Of a stretch of 46,643 nucleotides of DNA, positions 18,029-27,731 are shown one piece after another; positions within the stretch are counted from its first letter, which is position 1, and every line of letters begins with the position of its first letter. The notes beneath the pieces were generated by a model. It was not told where the DNA came from. It did not search any database and saw only the letters and a list, made by a program, of their open reading frames with translations. The position numbers and the translations under genes were made by a program. The stretch is from Marinilabiliaceae bacterium (GTDB lineage: Bacteria; Bacteroidota; Bacteroidia; Bacteroidales; Marinilabiliaceae), in the NCBI GenBank assembly GCA_016342595.1, contig JAEINY010000014.1:1-46643 (forward strand). The letters are read 5' to 3'.

Positions 18029-18048
18029 AGTGTTCCACGTGGAACACT
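18029..18048. other. Perfect parS-type palindrome overlapping the mnmG stop codon and terminator
   Basis: AGTGTTCCACGTGGAACACT is a perfect 20-bp palindrome whose inner 16 bases, TGTTCCACGTGGAACA (18031-18046), are the parS form known from Pseudomonas ParB systems. The mnmG stop codon (18047-18049, minus strand) sits in its edge. On the minus strand the dyad is followed by seven T (18022-18028), so the same bases can also act as a terminator. Confidence 0.8.
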
Positions 18049-19924
18049 AGCGACCTAAAAGAACTAACAATACATTTATGTCACTTGGAGAAACACCAGT
18101 AATTCGACTGGCTTGTCCTATTGTTTCCGGATCAACTTTCGTCAATTTTTCACGCCCTTCAGTCGATATGGTTTTTAACTCCTTATAATTAAACTTCCCT
18201 TGAATTTTAAGATGGTCCAATCGTCGAAATTTTTCGGCAATTAATTTTTCTCGATTAATATAACCTGCATATTTAAGACGTATTTCTACTGATTCTAATA
18301 TTTCATCTCTCCGCTCCAAAGGGATCGTTTCCACTAACTCTTTAAAGCTATCAATTTGTGTAACTAAATCCCAAATGGTAATTTGAGGTCGCATTAATAT
18401 ATCAATGAGTTTAACACCTTGCTTCAAAGGTGATGTTCCCATTTTTACTAACCAATCATTGATCCGGTCTTTTTTTACACTAAAATCGTTGACAAAATCA
18501 ATACATATATTCTGAAATTTTATTTTTTCTTCCAAATACATCAAGCGCTCCTTAGAAGCTAGTCCTATATTATAACTTTTGGCTGTTAATCGGACATCAG
18601 CATCATCCTGACGTAAGAGAATTCGGTACTCCGCTCTGGAAGTAAACATCCGATATGGCTCATCAACTCCTTTTGTTACCAAATCATCTATTAAAACACC
18701 AATGTATGCTTCATCACGTCCCAACACAAAAGGTTCTTTATGGTTTACTTTTAAATGGGCATTTACTCCAGCCATAAATCCTTGAGCTCCAGCCTCTTCG
18801 TACCCTGTAGTGCCATTTATTTGCCCAGCAAAAAATAAATTCTCAACGGATTTTGTTTCAAGAGTGTGCTTTAATTGAGTAGGTTCAAAATAGTCGTATT
18901 CAATAGCATAACCCGGTCTGAAAACTTTTACGTTCTCTAAACCTGGAACTAATTTTAATGCATCGACCTGAATACTGAAAGGAAGTGAAGAACTAAAACC
19001 ATTCAAATAATATTCTATTGTACTCTCACCTTCAGGTTCCAAAAATAACTGATGTCTATCTTTGTCTGCAAACGTTACTATTTTAGTTTCGATACTTGGA
19101 CAATACCGAGGTCCTAAACTTTGAATGGTTCCATTGTACATTGGAGATTCTTGTAGGCCTTCTTCTAATTTAGAGTGTACTGAATTATTTGTATAGGTAA
19201 TATAACAACTTCTTTGTTTTAAAAGTCTATTAGAACCAGGCATATAACTAAATCGATAATGCTCTTCCTCTCCTTTTTGCTCTTCTAATTGACTAAAGTC
19301 AATACTTCTCTCATCTATTCGAACCGGTGTGCCCGTTTTCATGCGCCCCACAGTAAATCCAAGAGAAAAAAGAGCTTCTGACAACCCTGTTGATCTAGGT
19401 TCAGACACCCGTCCACCCTCTAACTGTACTGATCCAATGTGCATTAACCCATTCAAGAAGGTTCCTGTTGTCAAAATAACAGAGCTTGCCATGAAACAGA
19501 CTGAATTTTTCGTTCTAACACCTTTAATTATGTTTTCTTCGATAATAAAATCACTTACTGTATCCTGCCAAAAAGAAATATTTCGCAATCCTTCCAATAC
19601 TGCTCGCCATTCTGCTGAATATACCATACGATCACATTGAGCTCTCGGACTCCACATGGCAGGCCCTTTAGACCTATTTAACATACGAAATTGAATGGAG
19701 CTCTTATCAGTTATTATCCCCGAATAACCTCCAAGTGCATCAATTTCCCGAACAATCTGACCTTTAGCAATCCCACCAATAGCTGGGTTGCATGACATTT
19801 GCGCGAATTTAGACATATCCATGGTAATCAGTAACACCTGACTACCCATATTCGCAGCAGCAGCAGCAGCTTCACATCCGGCATGCCCACCTCCTACGAC
19901 AATGACATCGTATTCAAAATTCAT
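18047..19924 (-). CDS. mnmG: tRNA uridine-5-carboxymethylaminomethyl(34) synthesis enzyme
   Basis: A 625-residue FAD-dependent tRNA-modifying enzyme, formerly GidA. The N-terminal FAD-binding loop is VIVVGGGHAGCEAAAAAANMG. The family signatures CNPAIGGIAKGQIVREIDALGG and GQINGTTGYEEAGAQG are intact, and the C-terminal helical MnmE/tRNA-binding domain ends with ASRITGVSPSDINVLLVLLGR. With MnmE it modifies the wobble uridine of several tRNAs. mnmG is a classical origin-proximal gene. ybeY lies about 45 bases upstream in the same direction, so both are likely in one transcript. Confidence 0.98.
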   Translation of the reverse strand: MNFEYDVIVVGGGHAGCEAAAAAANMGSQVLLITMDMSKFAQMSCNPAIGGIAKGQIVREIDALGGYSGIITDKSSIQFRMLNRSKGPAMWSPRAQCDRMVYSAEWRAVLEGLRNISFWQDTVSDFIIEENIIKGVRTKNSVCFMASSVILTTGTFLNGLMHIGSVQLEGGRVSEPRSTGLSEALFSLGFTVGRMKTGTPVRIDERSIDFSQLEEQKGEEEHYRFSYMPGSNRLLKQRSCYITYTNNSVHSKLEEGLQESPMYNGTIQSLGPRYCPSIETKIVTFADKDRHQLFLEPEGESTIEYYLNGFSSSLPFSIQVDALKLVPGLENVKVFRPGYAIEYDYFEPTQLKHTLETKSVENLFFAGQINGTTGYEEAGAQGFMAGVNAHLKVNHKEPFVLGRDEAYIGVLIDDLVTKGVDEPYRMFTSRAEYRILLRQDDADVRLTAKSYNIGLASKERLMYLEEKIKFQNICIDFVNDFSVKKDRINDWLVKMGTSPLKQGVKLIDILMRPQITIWDLVTQIDSFKELVETIPLERRDEILESVEIRLKYAGYINREKLIAEKFRRLDHLKIQGKFNYKELKTISTEGREKLTKVDPETIGQASRITGVSPSDINVLLVLLGR

Positions 19925-19968
19925 ATCTGCGTGTTATTAAATAGAAATACTGAAACTAAACAACAAAA

Positions 19969-20391
19969 CTAAGCAATTGTTTCAAATTGCTTTAGTGCCA
20001 AATCTTCATTTTGACGCATTTCTTTTGCTTCTTCAGGAGTTTTATCTTTATAGCCAAGTAAATGTAACACACCATGAATAATAACACGATGTAATTCAGT
20101 ATTATAAGAAGTATTAAACTTTTGGGAGTTGGATAAGACAGTATCCAAGCTAATAATAAGATCACCGGAAATCTTACATCCGGAGCAATAATCAAATGTT
20201 ATAATATCGGTATAATAATCGTGTTGTAAATAATTTTGATTGACATCTAATATGTATTCATCTGAACAAAATACTAAAGAGAGATCTTTAATACATTTAT
20301 CCTTTTGTTCGACTACACTATTAATCCACTTATTTAGACGATCCTCTTCAATGTCAGGAAACTCAACACCTTCAGTAATTATATTTATCAT
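19969..20391 (-). CDS. ybeY: Endoribonuclease YbeY (rRNA maturation factor)
   Basis: A 140-residue UPF0054 protein. The metal motif reads H106-G-V-L-H110-L-L-G-Y-K-D116: the first two histidines are kept, but the third zinc-ligand position, His in E. coli YbeY, is Asp. As far as I recall, the GYKDKTPE form is common in Bacteroidota, so this is probably a lineage variant with Asp as ligand. YbeY takes part in 16S rRNA 3' maturation and 70S quality control. The start overlaps the stop of the RsbW-like gene as ATGA (20388-20391), which suggests translational coupling. Confidence 0.93.
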   Translation of the reverse strand: MINIITEGVEFPDIEEDRLNKWINSVVEQKDKCIKDLSLVFCSDEYILDVNQNYLQHDYYTDIITFDYCSGCKISGDLIISLDTVLSNSQKFNTSYNTELHRVIIHGVLHLLGYKDKTPEEAKEMRQNEDLALKQFETIA

Positions 20392-20792
20392 AAATTAAAC
20401 GTCATTTTCACGATGCTACCATTCTCATCAAAATCTATTTCATCCGCCAAATGATGCATCAGGAAAATTCCCCTTCCGTGAGTTTTCTCAAGATTCTCCG
20501 GTTTAGTAGGATCTGGTACGTTAGAAAAATCAAATCCATCACCTTGATCCATTATGGTAAACTCTATTTTTTTTTCATCAATGGCATAAGAAATAATAAC
20601 ATCTTTAGACTTATCCATTTTATTACCATGTACAATGGCATTGTTCACACCTTCAACTACTGCTAACAACAATTTTCCATATACATCACTGTGAAGATCG
20701 AATTGATTCGACAAATCATCTATCAATTTTTCAACCAAATTTATATTCTTCGTGTCCGAGTTAAAAACTAATTTATCCACAGTTAGTTCCAT
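20388..20792 (-). CDS. RsbW-like ATP-binding protein (HATPase_c_2)
   Basis: A 134-residue GHKL-fold ATPase of the anti-sigma factor / serine kinase type. The N-box is VVEGVNNAIVHGNK, the G1 box is DQGDGFD and the G2 box is THGRGIFLM. No receiver, HAMP or other domain is fused. In Gram-positives such proteins phosphorylate an anti-anti-sigma factor and bind sigma-B; no STAS protein, PP2C phosphatase or alternative sigma factor is visible nearby, so the partner is unknown. The ATGA overlap with ybeY and the upstream envelope genes hint at co-expression with housekeeping functions. A role as a stand-alone regulator is inferred. Confidence 0.88.
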   Translation of the reverse strand: MELTVDKLVFNSDTKNINLVEKLIDDLSNQFDLHSDVYGKLLLAVVEGVNNAIVHGNKMDKSKDVIISYAIDEKKIEFTIMDQGDGFDFSNVPDPTKPENLEKTHGRGIFLMHHLADEIDFDENGSIVKMTFNL

Positions 20793-20922
20793 TAATCACT
20801 CATTAAAATTATAAAGAAAATCTTAATTTCAAAACATTAAGACATACTTCTTGCCAATACAATTAATCTTTATACTTAAATAACCACAAAAGAGTTCCGT
20901 TTTTTTGAAAAAAAAAGATTTT

Positions 20923-22071
20923 TTACTTTGAAAGCCAAATTTCCGGATTGATCTTCATATTTTCTTCCCACAACTCGAAATGCAAAACCCCAGAATTCTC
21001 ACCTTCACCTCTATAAATTGTTCCAATGATGGAGTTTTTCTCAACAATAGCTCCAGGTTTTACGTAAACTGAAATCAAATTTGCATAAACAGTAAGATAC
21101 TTACCGTGCCTAATAATTACTGCTTTATTATAACCAGGAATTCCCACAATCCGACTAATTTCACCTTTAAACACAGAAGTTACTGTATGAGTTTGAATGG
21201 ATTTAATATCAATACCATTATTATTAACTTTAACATACTTCAATACAGGATGTTGATGCTCTCCAAATTTACTAATAACAAGGCCATTTAGAACAGGCCA
21301 TGAAAGAGTTCCCTTAGCTTCGCGAAAATTGGTGACAACGGTACCTTTAGAGACTTCATTAACAAGCCGTAGAATATTCTCTTCTAACACTTTTAGCGCT
21401 TTTTGCTGCTTTTTAAGTTCCCTTCTAATTTGTCTTTCTTTTTTCTTTAACAGAACAATATTGGATTGATGCGAATGTTTAATAACCTTTAATTCTTTTT
21501 TTTCAGATTCGACTTGTGTGATTATAGCTGACTTATCATCACGTTTTACTTCTAATTTAGCATACTCAATATTTAATAAATCTCTCTTTCTTTCTATTAA
21601 AAAACCTTGATTTTTTCTGAATTTATTATACTCTGTTAGTAAAATGTATTTCCGATAAGCAGCATTAAAACTTTCCGCCCCAAGAAAAAAAGTAAATTGA
21701 TTGTAAACTTTTCTGTTTTGAAAAGCTTTACAAACCAAACGTGCATAGTCTACCTTTAATTGCTGAAGCTCTAACTCTATATTTTTAATATTGCTACTAA
21801 GCTGTTCAATTTGAACATTTAATAAATCGAGTTCTTGACTATATAGTAAAATAAGCTTTTCACGATCCATAATCTGACGATCATAAAGCCGAATTTGAGT
21901 TATGGATTTAGCTTTTTTTTGATCATATGATTTTAGCAATGAATTAGCATGGTAAATCTTTTTCAATAACTCCTTCTTCTGAGTAGTTAATGAGGTAAGT
22001 TCTTGGCCATGTATCCAATACCACGAGCTGCAAATAAGAAAAAACCAAATGACACAAAGCTGCTTATTCAT
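20923..22071 (-). CDS. EnvC-like M23-family protein with degenerate active site
   Basis: A 382-residue exported protein: an N-terminal hydrophobic signal (about 5-22), long coiled-coil segments (about 25-115 and 150-240) and a C-terminal LytM/M23 domain (about 255-380). The M23 metal site is degraded. The first ligand position, His in active enzymes, is N284 (in VNNNGIDIK), with D288 kept. The HxH catalytic pair position is N331 (HGKYLTVYANL), while H364 in LHFEL is kept. This is the pattern of EnvC, which does not cut peptidoglycan itself but activates amidases during cell separation. It overlaps the DUF4292 gene by 8 bases and is last in the TPR, DUF4292, EnvC-like cluster. Confidence 0.9.
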   Translation of the reverse strand: MNKQLCVIWFFLICSSWYWIHGQELTSLTTQKKELLKKIYHANSLLKSYDQKKAKSITQIRLYDRQIMDREKLILLYSQELDLLNVQIEQLSSNIKNIELELQQLKVDYARLVCKAFQNRKVYNQFTFFLGAESFNAAYRKYILLTEYNKFRKNQGFLIERKRDLLNIEYAKLEVKRDDKSAIITQVESEKKELKVIKHSHQSNIVLLKKKERQIRRELKKQQKALKVLEENILRLVNEVSKGTVVTNFREAKGTLSWPVLNGLVISKFGEHQHPVLKYVKVNNNGIDIKSIQTHTVTSVFKGEISRIVGIPGYNKAVIIRHGKYLTVYANLISVYVKPGAIVEKNSIIGTIYRGEGENSGVLHFELWEENMKINPEIWLSK

Positions 22072-22912
22072 GCAATAAATCTTTTACATCGTATTTTTTA
22101 GAAACCTTAAAACCAATAGAATTATTGCCTGTTATATCAATAGTGGGGAAATAAATATTTAAACTAAAACAATCACCATCTCTATTTCCATTAATCATAA
22201 TCTTGTTTGGCATCAACGAACTTTGAATCTGAGTAAAATTATCGTATTCAATATTAACAGATGTGTTAGAACCGAAATCCTTAATATAAGATTTACTCAC
22301 CTTAAAAACTTCAGGCAAAATACTGAATTCATGCAGAATAATCCCATCTGTACTTTCTTTTCTGTACAAACGACTAAAGCGCCCTTTTTTAATAGACTGA
22401 AATGTGTACATATTAGCTTTCCGATCATGCTTGTACTTTTTTAAATCCAAACGTATATTATCACCTATTGGATAAGCATACAATTCATTCAACAAAATAT
22501 CCTGTAGCATATGATAATCCAGTTCAACCATAAATTTTTTCCATAGAAGCCGATAATCACTTTTGGTATACTCCTTTTTAGTGCGATCCATAATCTCAAC
22601 CAAATCAGGTTGAAAACGAACACGCACCAATTCAATGTTCATTAATGTATAAATCGAAACCACAATGGAATGATCACGCTCAATAAACATATTGCCTCTA
22701 AAGGATTTTTTATCTCCATTTAAAACGATTTCAGCATGAAACTTCTTGAAAAAAACAGAATTAAATGGAACATAGTTCTCTTCAGTATTTTTTATAAGTT
22801 TTGCATCCGTAATATTCTTTAAAGTTCCAGTATTACTATAAAACTCTTTACTACTACGACATCCAAATAACAATAATCCTAAAAATCCAATCTTTAATAA
22901 TCTACTCACCAC
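22064..22912 (-). CDS. DUF4292 lipoprotein
   Basis: A 282-residue lipoprotein. The signal peptide MVSRLLKIGFLGLLLFGC ends at the lipobox Cys18, and the mature part is mostly predicted beta-strand. It fits the DUF4292 family of Bacteroidota, whose fold resembles LolA/LolB-like outer-membrane lipoprotein handling proteins; the function is not established. It overlaps both neighbours (11 bases with the TPR lipoprotein gene, 8 with the EnvC-like gene), so the three are almost certainly translated from one mRNA and may act together at the outer membrane or divisome. Confidence 0.85.
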   Translation of the reverse strand: MVSRLLKIGFLGLLLFGCRSSKEFYSNTGTLKNITDAKLIKNTEENYVPFNSVFFKKFHAEIVLNGDKKSFRGNMFIERDHSIVVSIYTLMNIELVRVRFQPDLVEIMDRTKKEYTKSDYRLLWKKFMVELDYHMLQDILLNELYAYPIGDNIRLDLKKYKHDRKANMYTFQSIKKGRFSRLYRKESTDGIILHEFSILPEVFKVSKSYIKDFGSNTSVNIEYDNFTQIQSSLMPNKIMINGNRDGDCFSLNIYFPTIDITGNNSIGFKVSKKYDVKDLLHE

Positions 22913-24662
22913 GTTCCTCTATAAATTGTTTTTGATTGATTTTAAGGGGTAATAGTTCGCTTGTATTACCCATTTCCAAGGCTTTATTCCATTGAATTAA
23001 AGCTCCATCAACATCACCGTTTTTATAAAGGATATCGCCATAATGTTCAACAATAACATCACTATTCTCACCACCATTATCCATTGCACGTTCAATAATG
23101 TATTTTGCTTCGAAATAGCGCTCACGCTTGAATAAAACCCATGCATATGTATCAAGGTAGGTAGAATTACCAGGTTCCATTTCCACACATTTGCTACTCA
23201 TACGCTCAGCTTTATCAAGGTCAAGGTTCTCCAAGGTCAGATAATAACTAAAATTGTTTAGAACAACGATATTCAATTCATCCAGTTTTAGTGATTCATC
23301 ATATGATTTGAATGCTTTATCCGGTTTATCCAAGGAATAATATACATCACCAATATTAGCTAAAAACTGAGCTTGCAGAGGGATGTTTTCTCCAGTATAC
23401 TTCAAGCCCTTTTCTAAAATCTTAATGGCCAAAGTGTCCAAATCAATTTGTGAAGCAGAAGAACCTGTTAATAAATAGAAAAATGCATTGGAGGGAAATT
23501 TCTCAATAGCTTGCATTCCATATTTATACAGCGAAGTGAAATCTTGAATATCTATGTGCAATAATAAAAAATCCTGCCATATTAATTCATTACTGTTTTC
23601 TATATCCAGGGCACTCCTTAAGGCTATAATAGCTTCCTCATTCTCACCTTTGGCTTTCAGATAGTTGCCATAATAGATATACCCACGGGCTTCGTGCGGG
23701 TGAGCTTCGATTAATTTCAGAAAGAAACCATTCAAATAACTCTGTTTCTCTATACTTTTTTCCTTTCCTACTAAAAGTGGTAAAATACGCTGAATTTTGG
23801 TCTCAAACGGAGCCTGTGGATTACTTATTCCATTCTCGTAATAAGTTACAAAATTAATAGTATCCTGACTCATTAACGCCACATTCCCTAAACTAAAATT
23901 AGCCATCGCATTAGTAGGATCTTTAGCTAAAACAATCTTATAATATTCTTTAGCTTTCTCATTGTCTTCCAAATACAAAAAGTAATCAGCTATATACCCG
24001 TAATACCTAGCTTCCTCTGGATGTTTATTGATTAGTTTTTCTAATTCACTTAAGGCTTGCTTGTGTTTACCCAGCTGAAGTAATATTTTTTCCTTCTCGA
24101 GAATAATCATTTCATTAAGCCCTAACTTCTTCTCCAATTCATCATACTGCTTCAAAGATTTATCATATTCTTGTGCTTGCAAGTACAATTGCGCTAACCC
24201 ATAAATATACTCTTCGTTTTCAGGATTATCTCTTACCAATTTTTCATAAATATCAACAGCCTGAATACCCATCTTATTTTTTTGATACAAATCAGCAAGC
24301 ATCAATTTATACCAAATATTATCTGGCGAAATATGAACAGCTCTTTCTAACAAGCCCTGCGCTTTAACCATTTTATTATTGGCAGCCAAAATATTGGCCA
24401 ATTCATACATAGTGGCACTGGATGTAGGGTCAATTTTCAAGCATTCACTTAAATACATGGCCGCTTTCTCAATATTACCTTTCATCTTTTCACGACTAGC
24501 CTCGTAGAAAAGATAGTCAAATTTACGTTTTTGTAAATCATCCAATTCTACTTGCTTAACCATAGCTGAGGTAACAGCAGTTGAACGTGTAGCTTTCTTT
24601 ACCGATTGACAGCTAATGAGAAAAAATACACTTATAATAAGGGATAAAAAGATTAATCTCAT
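22902..24662 (-). CDS. TPR-repeat lipoprotein
   Basis: A 586-residue lipoprotein. The signal MRLIFLSLIISVFFLISC ends at lipobox Cys18. Around twelve or more tetratricopeptide repeats follow, for example KAAMYLSECLKIDPTSSATM, AVDIYEKLVRDNPENEEYIY, KAKEYYKIVLAKDPTNAMAN and KAFKSYDESLKLDELNIVVL. TPR arrays bind protein partners, and a lipid-anchored periplasmic scaffold is the likely role. It is the first gene of the overlapping trio with the DUF4292 and EnvC-like proteins, an arrangement that I recall as common in Bacteroidota next to dut and a flippase gene. No enzymatic motif is visible. Confidence 0.9.
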   Translation of the reverse strand: MRLIFLSLIISVFFLISCQSVKKATRSTAVTSAMVKQVELDDLQKRKFDYLFYEASREKMKGNIEKAAMYLSECLKIDPTSSATMYELANILAANNKMVKAQGLLERAVHISPDNIWYKLMLADLYQKNKMGIQAVDIYEKLVRDNPENEEYIYGLAQLYLQAQEYDKSLKQYDELEKKLGLNEMIILEKEKILLQLGKHKQALSELEKLINKHPEEARYYGYIADYFLYLEDNEKAKEYYKIVLAKDPTNAMANFSLGNVALMSQDTINFVTYYENGISNPQAPFETKIQRILPLLVGKEKSIEKQSYLNGFFLKLIEAHPHEARGYIYYGNYLKAKGENEEAIIALRSALDIENSNELIWQDFLLLHIDIQDFTSLYKYGMQAIEKFPSNAFFYLLTGSSASQIDLDTLAIKILEKGLKYTGENIPLQAQFLANIGDVYYSLDKPDKAFKSYDESLKLDELNIVVLNNFSYYLTLENLDLDKAERMSSKCVEMEPGNSTYLDTYAWVLFKRERYFEAKYIIERAMDNGGENSDVIVEHYGDILYKNGDVDGALIQWNKALEMGNTSELLPLKINQKQFIEERGE

Positions 24663-24799
24663 CTGTTATATTTTAATACAATAGGATAATATAGAATCAA
24701 GGAATATTAGAAACATGGATAAAAAAAAAGATCTATAAATTTCAAACATTCAATACAATTCATTCATTTTAAGGTAATTTACTTATATCTAGTTAATAA

Positions 24800-25237
24800 T
24801 TAATGACGTCCTGTATGACCGAAACCACCATCTCCCCGGACACTTTCTTCTAAAATTTCAACCTCCGTTAAAGTAACTTTAGTATACTCACTAATAACCA
24901 TTTGACAAACCCGTTCACCATCTATAATTTCAAAAGGTTTAGTAGAAAAATTAATAAGAATAACTTTTATTTCTCCTCGATAGTCAGCATCAATGGTACC
25001 AGGCGTATTCAGAACAGATATACCATGTTTAGCAGCTAATCCACTTCTTGGGCGTATTTGGGCTTCGTGCCCATCCGGTAATTCTATGTATAACCCGGTG
25101 GAAATAAGCGCTCTTTCCAAAGGTTTAAGTATCACTGATTCGGATAAATCAGCCCTTAAATCCATTCCTGCAGAATGTTCGGTACTATATGCTGGTAATT
25201 GATGCTTACCTTTGTTAATAATTTTTACTTCAACCAT
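24800..25237 (-). CDS. dut: Deoxyuridine 5'-triphosphate nucleotidohydrolase (dUTPase)
   Basis: A 145-residue trimeric dUTPase with all five motifs: [10 protein letters not shown] (1), [11 protein letters not shown] (2), [20 protein letters not shown] (3, with the catalytic Asp), RVCQMVI (4) and the P-loop-like [12 protein letters not shown] at the C-terminus (5). It hydrolyses dUTP to dUMP, keeping uracil out of DNA and feeding thymidylate synthesis. The start is one base after the flippase gene, so it is translated from the same transcript. About 140 AT-rich bases separate it from the TPR lipoprotein gene. Confidence 0.98.
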   Translation of the reverse strand: MVEVKIINKGKHQLPAYSTEHSAGMDLRADLSESVILKPLERALISTGLYIELPDGHEAQIRPRSGLAAKHGISVLNTPGTIDADYRGEIKVILINFSTKPFEIIDGERVCQMVISEYTKVTLTEVEILEESVRGDGGFGHTGRH

Positions 25238-25238
25238 T

Positions 25239-26693
25239 TTATATCAATGTTTTAAACTCTTTCCTTTCAAGGAAATATAATATCCCCAAATAACAAACAA
25301 ATATAGTTCCTTTCAACACTATATGAAAAACATTATCGCCTTCAATGAAGTACTTAGAGACTATTACAACAACAATGCCAATACATATATGTTTGATAAT
25401 ATTAGAAACAGGATAAGGAATGAAATAATATTTTTGCCCAATAATGTATGATGATACAGCCATTAAAGTAAAAGCCACTAATGAACTAATTGCTGCACCA
25501 ATGTATCCAAATTTTGGAACTGTAAGAATATTTCCAATTAAAACTAATAGTGCCCCAAAGCCGCTAATAAAAGCTCCAAAGTAAGTTTTATCCGTGAGTT
25601 TATACCACAGTGATAGTGAATAATAAACACCAAACATGAGCTGCCCCAACAAGACATAGGGAATAATCATATTTCCTTCTTCATATTGAATGGGAAAAAT
25701 CATGTTGATAATATCCATGAACTGAAGGATACCAACAAATATAACCATTCCAAAAATGACAAAGTATTTCAAGATCTTTCCATACAATTGCTTGGATGCC
25801 TGATCCTTACCTTCTTTAAAAAAGAAAGGTTCAAACGCTAAGCGATAGGATTGAATGAATAATGCCATCAACACACCAATTTTAAAATTTGCTGAGTAAA
25901 TAGCCAACTGTTTCATTCCATCATCAAGCAGGTAAGGCATTAGTATTTTCTCAATATTTTGAATAACCATTCCAAACAATCCAACTATCACGATGGGATA
26001 AGAATAGCGAATCGTATCTTTTAATATACTTTTATCAAATATAAAGCCCCCTTTCAATAACAGTGGCGAAAGTATGAATGCAATAGTTCCTGAACTAATA
26101 AGGTTTGATATAAACACATATTTAACCTTGTTGTCCTCAGAAAATATAAATTCAGGAATATCAATTCCATTTGATATTAACCATGGACAAATAACCAGGA
26201 AGAACACATTAAAAAACACAGTAATTACAACTTGAAGAAAGCGTAATCCTGCATATGTCTTGGATTTTCGTCTGAAACGTAAATCTGCAAAAGGAATACT
26301 AATTAATGCATCTAACGCAACAATAATGACTGTATAAAAAATAAAATCCTCAGTAATCAAATCCTCCCCCAGGAATGATTGAATTTGAGATTTAAACACC
26401 CAAAATAACACTACAAACAAAAAACTCCAACTTGTTATAGTAGCACCCAAAGTTTTAAGTACCACATTACTATTTCTTTTGTTTGCAAAACGAAAAAATC
26501 CAGTCTCAAAACCAAATGTTAACAAAATGAGGAAATAAGAAATATAAGCATAAAGATTACTTACCACACCAAATTCTTCCATGGGCAAAAGGTGTGTATA
26601 AAAAGGCATCAATAGCCAATTAAGCAACCTTCCTAAAATAGTACTGGCACCGTATATAATGGTGTCGCCTGCTAGGCTTTTAATCTTACTCAC
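25239..26693 (-). CDS. Polysaccharide flippase (Wzx/MVF-like)
   Basis: A 484-residue integral membrane protein with about 12-14 hydrophobic segments. The opening [32 protein letters not shown] is typical of oligosaccharide flippases of the MOP exporter superfamily (PF01943/PF14667). Such proteins move undecaprenyl-linked glycan units across the inner membrane. No glycosyltransferases lie nearby, so the substrate (O-antigen, capsule, or a protein-linked glycan) cannot be named. It sits 6 bases after ruvB and 1 base before dut, within a housekeeping series; the gene order flippase, dut, TPR protein suggests a conserved arrangement rather than a polysaccharide locus. Confidence 0.9.
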   Translation of the reverse strand: MSKIKSLAGDTIIYGASTILGRLLNWLLMPFYTHLLPMEEFGVVSNLYAYISYFLILLTFGFETGFFRFANKRNSNVVLKTLGATITSWSFLFVVLFWVFKSQIQSFLGEDLITEDFIFYTVIIVALDALISIPFADLRFRRKSKTYAGLRFLQVVITVFFNVFFLVICPWLISNGIDIPEFIFSEDNKVKYVFISNLISSGTIAFILSPLLLKGGFIFDKSILKDTIRYSYPIVIVGLFGMVIQNIEKILMPYLLDDGMKQLAIYSANFKIGVLMALFIQSYRLAFEPFFFKEGKDQASKQLYGKILKYFVIFGMVIFVGILQFMDIINMIFPIQYEEGNMIIPYVLLGQLMFGVYYSLSLWYKLTDKTYFGAFISGFGALLVLIGNILTVPKFGYIGAAISSLVAFTLMAVSSYIIGQKYYFIPYPVSNIIKHICIGIVVVIVSKYFIEGDNVFHIVLKGTIFVCYLGILYFLERKEFKTLI

Positions 26694-26699
26694 AAGCAG

Positions 26700-27716
26700 T
26701 TAAAGCGTAAAAAGGGTTCCTTGATTAGATGTATTCTCTTTTCCAAGATGAGCATAGGCCAGTGGTGTTACCATCCTTCCCCGAGGTGTTCGTTTAATAA
26801 AGCCTTCCATGATCAAAAATGGCTCATACACTTCTTCTATAGTACCTGAATCTTCTCCCACAGCAGTCGCAATCGTACTTACCCCTACAGGACCTCCCTG
26901 AAATTTATCAATAAGTGTTAATAAAATCCTATGATCCATAATATCAAGGCCATGTTTGTCTATATTCAACGCATTTAAGGCAATACGACTAATATCTATA
27001 TCAATGATACCATTGCCTTTAACCTGGGCAAAATCACGCACTCTTCTTAATAAGGCATTTGCAATACGAGGTGTCCCCCGACTACGCCGCGCAATTTCAA
27101 TAGCCGCATTATCATGAATGCGTACTTCCAATATATCAGCTGACCTTTCTATGATCCCACTTAAAACATTAGTATCATAATATTCGAGGTGCGAGTTGAT
27201 TCCAAAACGAGCTCTCAAAGGAGCTGTTAATAATCCACTACGGGTTGTAGCCCCAATTAAGGTAAACGGATTTAATTCGAGTTGAATACTACGCGCTCCT
27301 GGTCCTTTATCAATCACAATATCAATGCGAAAATCTTCCATCGCACTATATAAGTACTCCTCTACAACCGAACTTAACCGGTGTATTTCATCAATAAAAA
27401 GGACATCATTCTCTTCAAGGCTTGTAAGTATACCAGCTAAATCACCGGGCTTATCCAAAACGGGGCCACTCGTAATTTTAAAACCAACACCTAACTGATT
27501 GGCAATGATGTTTGAAAGGGTTGTTTTCCCCAATCCAGGAGGACCATGTAATAAGACGTGATCCAATGCCTCACCCCTCATTTTTGCAGCTTCAACAAAA
27601 ATTTCCAGGTTTTCAACAATCTTATCCTGACCTTTGAAATCATCAAATTCTAAAGGACGTAATTGTCGCTCCACATCATTTTCTCTCTCCTCTGGTCGTC
27701 TTATATCAAAACTCAT
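26700..27716 (-). CDS. ruvB: Holliday junction branch migration helicase RuvB
   Basis: A 338-residue AAA+ ATPase. The Walker A motif is [13 protein letters not shown], Walker B is [10 protein letters not shown], sensor 1 is [18 protein letters not shown], and the arginine finger / sensor 2 region is [18 protein letters not shown]. The C-terminal winged helix ends [16 protein letters not shown]. With RuvA and RuvC it drives branch migration during recombination; ruvA and ruvC are not in the window. It follows the response-regulator gene by 15 bases and precedes the flippase gene by 6. Confidence 0.98.
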   Translation of the reverse strand: MSFDIRRPEERENDVERQLRPLEFDDFKGQDKIVENLEIFVEAAKMRGEALDHVLLHGPPGLGKTTLSNIIANQLGVGFKITSGPVLDKPGDLAGILTSLEENDVLFIDEIHRLSSVVEEYLYSAMEDFRIDIVIDKGPGARSIQLELNPFTLIGATTRSGLLTAPLRARFGINSHLEYYDTNVLSGIIERSADILEVRIHDNAAIEIARRSRGTPRIANALLRRVRDFAQVKGNGIIDIDISRIALNALNIDKHGLDIMDHRILLTLIDKFQGGPVGVSTIATAVGEDSGTIEEVYEPFLIMEGFIKRTPRGRMVTPLAYAHLGKENTSNQGTLFTL

Positions 27717-27731
27717 ACAAGATATTTATTA

